Shown here in pieces: positions 44,568 through 53,747 of a DNA stretch of 64,000 bases. Where the stretch lies: the NCBI GenBank assembly GCA_964036045.1, contig OZ038381.1, positions 152,786,352-152,850,351 of the forward strand, in the 5' to 3' direction. The DNA is from Eutreptiella sp. 'Long Island Sound 2002'. Its lineage: Eukaryota > Euglenozoa > Euglenophyceae > Eutreptiales > Eutreptiaceae. The stretch's first letter is position 1, and each line of letters begins with the position of its first letter. A program made the position numbers and the translations under genes. The notes beneath the pieces were generated by a model. That model did not search any database and was not told where the DNA came from. It worked only from the letters and a program-made list of their open reading frames with translations.

Positions 44568-44853
44568 GGCGTGTGTCCAACAAAACTTGGCATGGGCATG
44601 AGAATGGGTTTGAATGAGAGTGCAGGTGTGTGCATCCGGGGCTCATTATGTGGGTGTGGGCCTGATGCAAGGGGCTGCTGCACCCAATCGGCAATATTGG
44701 TGGTCGTTTACTGAAGTGGTTGATGTGTTGGAGACCCCCGAGAAGGCAAGGGTTATGTAGCCGTTGGCCAAATGTGGGCCCCTGAGAACGCAGGGGTTAA
44801 GTAGTGCGATCACAGCAGAAGTTGCTGATGGATTGTGTGCATGGTGTGCAGTG
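44568..44853. other. Upstream region of the host gene
   Basis: About 290 bp directly upstream of the start codon. It contains a short direct duplication (cccctgagaa/acccccgagaa near 44735-44785) and no obvious TATA box. The 5' untranslated region and promoter presumably lie here, but no element can be assigned. Confidence 0.3.
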
Positions 44854-45771
44854 TTATGTTTCTCCAATTTTAAAACCCAGGCCCCAGTCATAAAAATTGC
44901 CTTTATTTTTGTTGTATGAGACAATTACTGGAGTACATTGAGCTGTGGATAGAATCAAAAAAGTTGATAGAATATTACTGGTTCTTATTTCAGCTGTCAA
45001 TTGGACAATACCCCCTTCTTGTCCACACCCAGGTGCCAAATAAATACGCTCCCTGGAGGTAGTCAGGCTTAGCCATAATCCGATGATGGTTGTCACCCTC
45101 CCATGCGGCACAGCCGCGTCCACATATTGAGTGCAGGCAGCGAAGCCACCAACAAGTGTGTGTGCCCCTCCCGTGCATCTGCCCTCTTGTCCCTGGAGGT
45201 TGGGATCATCTGCACTCGCTCTAGACTGTGGATCAGCCCTGTATCGACCGCCCTCACTCCCCTGTGTGACATTCCGACTGGTTGTTGTTTCTTTACGGGG
45301 CCCTGGACAGTCACCCGTTCTTCCCTTCGCATGTTGCGTCAGATTGCTTCTTTCTGTTGGCCGCTGCGGCCAGTGCTCTTGCTGGTGTCGTTTCCGCGTT
45401 CGCGGAGCCCAGTGGTTGGTGTGCCGGAGCTGTGCTGGATGTGGCATAGTGTGCCGTTTGCGCGTCAGTGGCGCCCAGTAGTTGGCGTATTGAGGTTGTG
45501 CTGGTTGTTGCTGGGGTCGTTTGACTGTTTTTGCTGTCCACGCGCCTCTGTCCACAGGCTGTCCATAGCCTGCCTCGCTGTGTTTCTGTGTGCGTGAGGC
45601 CCAGGTGCCCTGCTCCTCCACGCGTTGTCCTGACCGTCCACCATATGTCCCCTTCCCCCTCACGGCCGATCTGCCCCTGATGGGCTGCCGCTCCTGTTGC
45701 GCAAACAGCCCATCTGGGCTGCGGGAGACACCCCCCACCTGATGCTGGTTGAGCAGGGGTTGCCCTGGCAC
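44854..45771 (-). CDS. Low-complexity hypothetical ORF upstream of the host gene
   Basis: An open frame of about 305 residues, rich in Arg, Gln, Thr and Gly, with internal repeats (YANYWAPLTRKRHT and TNHWAPRTRKRH, about 22 residues apart, reflecting a 60-75-bp DNA duplication near 45395-45520). It ends about 290 bp upstream of the host-gene ATG, in the same direction. No domain is recognised and the composition is that of repeat DNA, so it may not be a gene. Confidence 0.2.
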   Translation of the reverse strand: MPGQPLLNQHQVGGVSRSPDGLFAQQERQPIRGRSAVRGKGTYGGRSGQRVEEQGTWASRTQKHSEAGYGQPVDRGAWTAKTVKRPQQQPAQPQYANYWAPLTRKRHTMPHPAQLRHTNHWAPRTRKRHQQEHWPQRPTERSNLTQHAKGRTGDCPGPRKETTTSRNVTQGSEGGRYRADPQSRASADDPNLQGQEGRCTGGAHTLVGGFAACTQYVDAAVPHGRVTTIIGLWLSLTTSRERIYLAPGCGQEGGIVQLTAEIRTSNILSTFLILSTAQCTPVIVSYNKNKGNFYDWGLGFKIGET

Positions 45772-46592
45772 CCGTCAGCAATGGGGCTGGCTGGCTAGGC
45801 TATCATCTCCTTTGTTGTCGCTGCCTCCCATGCGCGTGCTCCCCCATCCTCTCCATTCTGGTTCCCTGTCCTAGTTGCCTCTCCTGCCTTGCTGCGCCCC
45901 TCCTCCTTGTCTACTGTGCTCGCCCTCGTCCCTCCTGGCGTGGCTCCCGCGTCCTGTGTGTCTGTGTTGCTCCTCCCCCTGTCTGTTGGCGCTCCTGGGT
46001 GCCCCTTTTGCACACCCACTCCTGTGCCACCCACCTGCCCCCTCGCCCCCCCCCCCCACCCTCCCGCTGGATGGTGAATTCAATCCGATCAGGACCCTGC
46101 CTAACCGTGGCCCATCTAAGATAACACATCGGACCACATGGGGCAGAGCCCGACTTTGTCCCACAGAGCCCCACTTTGTCCCACAGTTGCACCACCCTCA
46201 CCGGCCCCTCCAGCCTCCTCATCTTATTGTTTGGGTGCTCCCGTCTGCCTGCCTCGGCCAAAATGCCTGCCTTATCGTTCCTTCGAACCTCCATATGTGA
46301 CGGGTCCACAGGTGGTTGATGGTCAGTATCTGATCCCACCATAGGCACTTTCAGCCCTTAGTTCCAGTGCAGTGCTTATCCGGTAATTGGGGCTGACCGG
46401 TGGCGCCACTCACATGCAGTGCAATCCCATCTTGTATGTACACGTCGGAGACACACCTACGTTTGTTGGGTGCCTGTCTGGACACAACGCTGCCTGTACC
46501 TGAACACCTGTGGCCAGAAGAGGTCACTCACTGACGGCTGTGGTGAACTAGAACCCTGGGCCCTGGTGCCGGATTTGGCATTCTTGGTTGCC

Positions 46593-46945
46593 GCAGTGCA
46601 GCAGTAAAGCTGCTGCTAGGCGACTTGGAGTTGCCGGTTCGAACCCGCAAGCCGAGAAAGAATATGAGGAGGAGATGCGCCAGTCACCGGCCGGTGGTGC
46701 CGGTGGCGGAGCGCGCTGCTACAGGTGTGGTGCTGTGCGTTTTTGGTACATGACAAACAAAAAGAAGAGTATGATGACGAGACACGCCACCCATCCACCG
46801 GTGGTACCGATGGTTGTGCTGGATGCTGCAGGGGGTGGTGGCGGGGGCGTTGCCAACTAGCCCCTAGACGAGCGGGGGAACGGGGTTCGAACCTGCGACG
46901 ATGACGATTGCCGGTCCACGGCGCATACAACTAGACCGTCCATGA
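46593..46945. repeat. Double-headed tRNA-like repeat, copy A
   Basis: The left end reads, on the plus strand, a tRNA-like stretch with box B CCGGTTCGAACCCG (about 46633). The right end reads, on the minus strand, box A (GGTCTAGTTGTATGC, about 46930) and box B GGTTCGAACCCC (about 46885). The middle has two direct copies of a ~65-bp core beginning GAATATGAGGAGGAGA / GAGTATGATGACGAGA. The whole is homologous to 52706-53095. Confidence 0.7.
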
Positions 46946-47598
46946 CGGGTCAACATGAACTGCAAAACAGCCCCCGCCTCCCTTCTGTACGAAAAAATGG
47001 CTTCCCACAAGTGACCAATTTCTTTGGGCTTCACTCTCCAGCCGTGGCGCTGCCACTTTATGAACCACTCATGGTCGTCGGATAGGTGCCCCCACGACAA
47101 GGGGTGGCTCGGACAAAGGGTTACCTCATTGGCAAACGAACAATTCAACAATGAGCATGCCCTGCATGGTGCTCATGAAGCATCAAGGCATACATGGCTA
47201 GCCAGCCGAGAATCCCGGTTGGTGTCTCCAAAGAGGCCTAAGGATGACGTTCCATCAGGCCCTAACAGAAATGAGTGTTTTGAAAGGGAAGCAGCGCTAA
47301 TTATGCCAAATGCTTCATTGAGATAGCGGCAACTACATAGGGCATGGTGAACAATCTCTAGCAACCAGGCATACGCTTTTCGAGTGCCGTCCTGAAACCT
47401 CTGCCACATTGTAGCCCCGTATGAGCTGCCGGCCCCGTGCTCTAGCTCTTCCAATACGGCACCCGGTGTGTTCCGCACCCATTTTGTGTCCTTGTAACGC
47501 CTTCTAGTCCCTTTGATCGCCAGCAACCCCCTATCCGAGGTACAAGGATCGGCTAGGTTGCCTGAGTGGCCGTAAAATTCAACGCCATAGAAAGCCAC
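46864..47598 (-). pseudogene. Two collinear unknown ORFs
   Basis: The minus-strand frames 47598-47173 (RRYKDTKWVRNTPGAVLEEL) and 47151-46864 (HEWFIKWQRHGWRVKPKEIG) lie end to end and look protein-like (many Trp, charged helices). They could be one protein broken by a stop and shift. No family is recognised; a mobile-element origin is likely from the setting. Confidence 0.3.
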
Positions 47599-47788
47599 AA
47601 ACTTTGCACCGGCATGAAGGGGGGGTTGCTATGGCCATTTCCACAAACTTTGCACCAGCGAGAGAGGGGGTTGGGTGGGGGTGGGGGGTTTAGTACAGTC
47701 TTGCCAACCCCGAAACTGCTTGTGCCCATTAATCCACCGGACCTCAAAATCTTCTGGTTGAGCACGCTGCGGCTTCACCAACCCCCTT

Positions 47789-47825
47789 GGTACACACTAG
47801 AAGACCCAATTTCGTTCTAGGCTAG
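47789..47825 (+). repeat. Left terminal inverted repeat
   Basis: It begins GGTACACACTAGAAGACC and pairs with 55998-56034, differing at two positions. CTAGAA-rich DNA continues to about 47890. Confidence 0.85.
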
Positions 47826-48061
47826 AACTTCTAGTCTAGATGTTCTAGCCTAGAAAATATCAGGTTAGAACACAAATCGTTCTAGCCTGGACTGGTAGAA
47901 TAGGTACAACACAAAAAACAAATAATCAACTTGCGTCGGGGGGGGGGGGGGGAGTGCATGACATATACACTCATAGCAACCAACACACTTGACACATGCA
48001 TATGCATATGTACCCCCCCCCTCCCCTAGCACATACACAGTTTGGCATAGGCATACAAACA

Positions 48062-50697
48062 CTACAACACACACCATACAATGTCGGGGTTGGGGAGGGG
48101 AGGGAAGACGGCACACACAAACACCTCACCATCACCCCCTGAGGGTTGGGCTATCCCCCCCTCCCCCCTTCGATGTTGTGGTGCGGGTTCTCGGGCTACT
48201 GTTGCTTGTTGTATTGCAGTTGAGGTTAGGGTGGGTATCCTTTCTTTCTTCACAGGTGTTTGCACAAGCAGAGCACAAGAAAACTGCACAGGACCCTCCA
48301 CCGGGCCTTGCGCCTCCGGCGTCCGGACATGCCCGCCCTGCCCGAGCTTGATGCGCTTGGGCTGCGGCGTCCCGATCTGCTGGGCCAAACGAGGTCTCCC
48401 AGCTTGACGGCGTGCGGGGGCTCGGGATCGCACGGCCTGCGTACCACCCAGGACCACCTTAGCGCGACGCGGCCCCGTGTATGTGCGGTGGACACGGCCC
48501 ACCACTCCAGCTTTCGAGCCCGCTGCGGGTCCTCCTCTGACAGGGCCAACGGCTGCCCTGGAGGACCACGGCTTACGCTCCCGCCCAACGAACCTGGCAA
48601 CTCCAGCCTGTCGACGCCCGGGGGAGCCCCTGGCGCTGCCGACTGCGAATTCGCCAGAGGGCTCGCTTCCGGAATCCTCGCTGTTGTCGTCGGTGTCCAC
48701 GTCGGAATCGACATTGATGGGCCCGGCTGCCGTCCCCGGCCCGCACGCCCCCCCCCCCCCCCCACGGCAACCAAAGGCCCCGCCACCGTGCACAGCTGAC
48801 CCGCATCTTCCCGAGACACGGCGCCGCGCTCAATGGCAGAGGCCAAAGGAGGAAGTGGAGGGAGGGTAGGAGCTGTGTCAGGCCCCGGGCCCATCTCAGC
48901 AGAGCCGTCCCCTGGGGATTCCTCCAGCTCGGTCGCGGTTTGGTCTCCGTCGCCTCCTCCCCCAAGCGTGCCGCTCGCAGTGGATTCCAGCTCCCGACCT
49001 CGCGGAAGTCTCGGCTTGCGCTTGGTCGGGGTGTTGAGGGCGCTCGCGATACTGGGGAACATCGGGGATCCCCACAGGGCCAGGACGCCCACGCGTTCCG
49101 GAGTCGGCAAAGGCCCCCGGTCACGGGACCATGCGGGCAGCACCGTAGGGGCAACGACTCCCGGGTCTGACCATTTGGTGCCGTATTGCATCGCCACGGC
49201 CGTGCTCTGCCATCTGCCCCACCATTTGTAGTAGGCGAGGTCTGGTTTACGGGCCCAAGTCGCTGCGGCGCCTCCCCTGCGCAGGGCGTGCCACCTGGCT
49301 CGGGAGTGGGCGGTGCTCGCCAGGGTTTCGGCCATGCCTGCCTCCAACCCCGCTTCCCCTGACTGCCAGACGAGCATGTCTGAGGATCGGCCCAGCGAAA
49401 CCATGTGGCCATGAAGCCACGCCCGGACGCCGTCCGCATACCTGTACAGGGGGCGGGTGGTGTACCCCTCCTCCCCTGTCTTGGAGTTCCAAAACTGGAC
49501 AAAGCCTGGCATAGCCAGGTCAGTAACCCTGATGCCAGCTGCTTCGCCCACCCGCAGGTAGCATACCCAGCTGATGATGGCCAATGCGCTGAACACCGCT
49601 CCGTGTCTGGAGTCTCTGGCCCTTTCGACCAGCTGGACCAAGCCTGCTGGGGACAGATAGGGCTGAGAGCCCGAGGATGCGGCTCCCGCCGCAATCCTTT
49701 TGTGCAAGGTGGTGACTGTTGGGGGCAGCCACTGGAGGTCCTCCACGGCCCGGACCGCGGAGGTAATACCCCGCAGGGCCGACGCTGTAGCGCCGGCTTG
49801 CGCCCGCTCTGCCAGGAGGCCTGCCAGTGCCGCGGCTGTATCAGGCGGGCCCGTGCGGCCAGCGTAAGCGGCCAATGCCCGGAGTCGGGACGCGTACTGC
49901 GAGCGGGTTCTCGGTCTCCAGGACTGCATGGCGCTTTCCTCCGGTGAGCAGGGGTCGTCTGACCGGGCTGCTGTCTCCCACCGGCGGGCGAGCCCCCGCA
50001 GCTCTGCCGCCGTGTCCCCAACGCCGGAGCCCGGGGCGGCCGGTCCGGGCTCCAGCCGGTCCTGTCAGGACCAGTGTGGGCATCTAAAGTGCCAGTGGCG
50101 TTCGTCGGGGGAGCCCCGCTGCGCGCACCTCTGGCACCCTGCGCTCGGCGGCGAGTCCACAGGGATCCACTCGCCCTGCCTCGACTGCCATTGCAGTACT
50201 CCTCCCACCTCCCTGAATTTCACGCTCCGCCACGTGAACGCCGACCCTTGCTCCTTCCATGCCTCCTCCAACGTGGTGTACTGGTTGGACTCGGAGCTGG
50301 ATTTCCCGTGCGTCCCTGCATACCTGCGGGCATACGCCGCCTGGGACTGGGACACGCAGTCCCAGACCCTCCACGCCAGCTGCTCTCCTGGGTCGACTGC
50401 GGCCTCCGTCGCCTGGCCGCCAAACTCACTTGGTCGGGGGATCTCCCCCACCTCACCAGCTCTAAGGCGTACGTACGCCTTGATGTTGGACAGCATGAGT
50501 CTCATCCACTGTGCCAACTGGGGCTTCTCGAGGGCTCGGTTTACTTCTGGCACGCTCAGTGGGGGCAGGCGGGGCCCCTCCTTCACTGCCACTCGGGCGA
50601 GTTGCTCTCTGAGTTCTTGAATTTCTTTGGCTTGTGCCGCCAGCCGCTCCTCGGCTGACTCTTGTTGGTTCTCATTAGGCTGCTCAACCCCGTCCAT
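48062..50697 (-). pseudogene. Tyrosine-recombinase element protein with in-frame TGA and a poly-C frameshift
   Basis: The frame starts at ATG 50697. Its first 210 residues have a coiled-coil-like segment (ERLAAQAKEIQELREQLARV) and end in a zinc-knuckle-like CQRCAQRGSPDERHWHFRC. A single TGA (50067-50065) follows, then the same frame continues through ATG 49929 into a tyrosine recombinase. Numbered from that Met, the catalytic residues are R126 (in LRVGEA), H214 and R217 (WHALRRGG) and Y249 (WGRWQSTAVAMQYG). At a C run (about 48749-48764) the natural-looking tail (INVDSDVDTDDNSEDSGSE, then a basic region) passes into another frame and ends near 48062. This resembles Crypton or DIRS/Ngaro recombinases; with no RT next to it I cannot choose. 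TGA readthrough, an expression intron or decay are all possible. Confidence 0.8.
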
Positions 50698-50924
50698 GGG
50701 TTAACAAAAACAAAGACAGGAAAACTGCCTAAACATTGGAGACGCAAACAAAAGTTGAGACGAGGCACAACTAGTGGTTTGCAAGAATGCCAGAATCGCG
50801 GGAGAGTTTGCCCCACGGCTTGTTGTCCCCCCTCTTCCCTGTCTCATTCCCCTCTTCTACACCTTGCTTTGCTTTCAGAGAATGATGCATCCGGGATTGT
50901 CACAAGTGTTAAAATAGTGGAATT

Positions 50925-51165
50925 GGCTGTTGATGCGCCTCAAAGCAGATAAAGGGGCTAGTTCGGGTCGTGGATATTTGAATGTGGCCGTCGATGTGCC
51001 CCAAAGCAGATAAGGGGGCTAGTTCGAGATATGGATATTTGAATGTGGCTGTTGATGTGCCCCAAAGCAGATAAAGGGGCTAGTTCGGGACGTGGATATT
51101 TCAATGTGGCTGTTGATGTGCCCCAAAGCAGATAAAGGGGCTAGTTCGGGATATCGGGTTGCCAG
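50925..51165. repeat. 61-bp minisatellite, four copies
   Basis: Units starting GCTGTTGATGTGCC and including CAAAGCAGATAAAGGGGCTA begin near 50925, 50987, 51048 and 51109. They are more than 90 percent alike by eye. They lie upstream of the recombinase ORF's start. Confidence 0.9.
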
Positions 51166-51185
51166 TCTTTTTGTGATTGAAATTT

Positions 51186-51567
51186 GTTCGTTGGTTGTTG
51201 GGTGCATCTACACCCCGCAATGTGTGGTGTGTTGTGTTGTTGCATGGTGTGCAATGCTGTGTCCGTGGGTGCATGTATGCGCAGCCATTGCAAGGGTGGT
51301 GGTGGGGGTTCTATGGTATCAATGTTCTTGTTCTAGCGATGTTCTAGCGACCGATCGGTGTCGCTAGAACAGCGCTAGAACGCAGATAGAACGCTTCGCT
51401 AGAGCGCCACTAGAACAAGAACATTAATACCATAGAACGCCCCCCACCACCCTTGCAATGGCTACACATACATGCACACCGACGGACACAGCATCTCACA
51501 CCATGCAACAGCACAACACACCACACACCGCGGGGTGTACATGCACCCAACCAGCCATCCAACCAAC
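51186..51567. repeat. ~380-bp foldback (long imperfect palindrome)
   Basis: The arms at about 51186-51340 and 51400-51567 are inverted copies sharing GGGTGCAT, GCATGGTGTG, CATTGCAAGGGTGGTG and TTCTATGGTAT segments. The central 60 bp is rich in CTAGAAC motifs like those at the ends of the 8.2-kb interval. It resembles a MITE or foldback transposon of the same family. Confidence 0.8.
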
Positions 51568-51930
51568 CAGCAACCCAACAACCAACCAACAAACCAACCA
51601 TGCACCAACGAACCAACCCCCCAACTGACCAACAGCGAACCAAACAATCAACAAGCCCACCGCCAACAAACCAACAAACTAAACCAACCAACGAACCAAA
51701 CCCACCACACGACACGAGACCAGACTACATGACACCACAACACACCACAGTGCACCTCATTAGACTCCAACACACTAAGCCGTAACATAGCACAACACAC
51801 CAAACCAGATCACCCACCACAACATACTCCACCACATCCCACCACACCACACCACATGACACCACTGTACACCTTACAAGACCACAAGACACCACAACAG
51901 TGCACACCATAGCATAGCACACCTGCAACT
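51568..51930. repeat. CA-rich low-complexity stretch
   Basis: A strand-biased, almost T-free stretch of CCAACCAACC and CACCACAACAC units with no coding character. I see no gene in it. Confidence 0.7.
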
Positions 51931-52159
51931 TCAGAAATGATCATTTTCATAGTTGTTTTGTCGGATTTTTAATGCACAAAACAAACCACCTGTGAAAGAA
52001 AGAAAAGAACACCCTCCAACACCCCTGATTGTTGCCCCCCCCCGCCGGGCCCCCAACCGCTCTCAAGCCCCAACAAACGTGCAAAGCAAGGAAAGCCCCC
52101 CCCCCCAAACACACACCCATGGCTTCAAGGGAGGGCAGCACCATGGTGCCTATGCCTAT

Positions 52160-52164
<5 letters not shown>

Positions 52165-52198
<34 letters not shown>
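52165..52198. repeat. TG microsatellite
   Basis: About 16 TG dinucleotides in a row, followed by variant units. Confidence 0.9.
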
Positions 52199-52705
52199 GG
52201 TGTGTGGGAGCACCTATGACTATACATGCGCCTAATGTGTTGGTTTCCATGTGTGCGTGACGCCCAAATCTTTCAAATCATGCTCAAACTGCGAGGTTGA
52301 ACAATGATGCGACGAAACCATGAGTTCTTTTGTTCGGATGCCTTGTCGCCGGGCTTCAGGCCCTGGGTTGAGATGACATGCAACATGCAACAAGAAGGAG
52401 TGTGGCTCGTGCTCCTACCACATCCCGCATCCCGGGTCCGTTCTCCCGTGCTTCCCTGTGTGGAGGCCCCACTAGGCGAGTCCGTTGTGCCGTTGGCGGA
52501 CGCGGGGGGCGAAAAACCCACGGGTGCCTATGTGCTGTTGGCGGACGCGGGGGGGCGAAAAACCCACGGGTGCCGCTAGAGCTCATGTGCTGGGAGGGGT
52601 GGAAGCGGTGGAATGGCAACTGGTTCTATGCGTCCCGCCTGTCTACGCTGAACTTATGACCATGCGAAAACACTGGTTTGATGAGGGCTGGCTATTGGCC
52701 GCGTG

Positions 52706-53095
52706 CCGCAACGGCTGCGCAGCCGGCTGCTGCCCTGAAGACGCGGGTGCGAATCCCCTTAGGCGAGCCGAAGACGAATACGAGGAGGACATGCGGCTCC
52801 CGTCGGCCGGCGGTACCGGTGACGGGGGGCACTGCTGCAGGTGTGCTGTGCTCGGTGCCTTGTTTTTCTGTGCGCTTTGCTGCCTGCTCTGCGGTCTGGA
52901 CTAAGCAATGACAACAGTAAAAACTACGACAACGAGACACGCCACACATTCATCGGCGGTGGAGGGGGATGCTGAAGGGGGCGGTGGCGGGGACCTCACC
53001 AACGGGCCCCTGGACGGACCGAAGAACCGGGGTCCGAACCCCCGACGACGACAAGCGCCACCCACGGCGCATACCACTAGACCGTCCATGCCTCT
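52706..53095. repeat. Double-headed tRNA-like repeat, copy B
   Basis: Homologous to 46593-46945 along its length. The left head has box-B-like GGGTGCGAATCCCC on the plus strand. The right head, on the minus strand, has GGTCTAGTGGTATGCGCC and a perfect 5-bp T stem around GTTCGGA. The two inner cores begin GAATACGAGGAGGACA and AAACTACGACAACGAGACAC. Confidence 0.7.
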
Positions 53096-53149
53096 TATGC
53101 AATCGGATGCAAGAATGGTTGAAACCCGACCTGACTGATGTGGCCCCGC

Positions 53150-53697
53150 CTATGGAAAGAGTTGACGGGCCGTATGTGGCTGCTTTCGTGCTCTCTTTAG
53201 CATGCGCTGCACCTCCGCACTGCTCAGGGGGGTGTACGGGAGGGGGCAGACATCTGGGGTGATATGCTCATCCCTGGCCTCTGTTTCCGCCTGCGACCGT
53301 CTTAGCATCTTCTCCACCTCCGCGCTGCCCAAGGGGGTGTACGGGAGTGGGTTGAACACTGGGGTATCCGGTGCTTCCCAGGCCGTGCTTCTCTGTGAGG
53401 CGTGCCCCCCCCCCCCCCCCCCCAACCGCCGGGGGGGGAGTATTCGGATGAACCATCTGAATCGCTTCCCAAGGTGACTGACAAGCTTGCCGCCCCGTCC
53501 GGTGGGCCTTGCTCTCCCTCTGGCGACCCTGGCTGCTCCCTAGGTGAGCTACACTCGAGCGAGTGTTCACTTGCCGTCTTTAACAGTGACTGAAGGTTTG
53601 AATGAGACGAGTGTGTGGTGTGTGTCCATAGCACTGGCGTGTCCCTGGAGGTGCAGCAGTCCGTAATATATACTAGCAGGGGCCACGCACTGTCCAT
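53150..53697 (-). pseudogene. Frameshifted Ser/Pro-rich ORF with internal duplication
   Basis: Reading leftward, a Ser/Glu/Pro-rich stretch (SLECSSPREQPGSPEGEQG, TLGSDSDGSSEYSPP) runs into a C homopolymer (about 53406-53424). Beyond it another frame carries PLPYTPLGSAEVEKMLRRSQ and then PLPYTPLSSAEVQRMLKRAR. The duplicated motif in the second frame shows that the coding sequence changes frame at the homopolymer. It lies just downstream of the LINE relic and may be its C-terminal tail. Confidence 0.4.
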
Positions 53698-53747
53698 TGT
53701 TGCGGACCACTCCGTTGTCCGCCCCTGTCACACCTTTTCAGGCACAT

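Noticed and set aside
45795-46348. Gly/Arg/Thr-rich minus-strand frames and Pro-rich plus-strand frames
   Set aside because: They arise from a CT/AG-biased low-complexity stretch with open frames in several phases and no recognisable domain.
48573-50021. 482-residue minus-strand frame overlapping the recombinase
   Set aside because: Shifted frame of the recombinase ORF; the catalytic motifs are only in the other frame.
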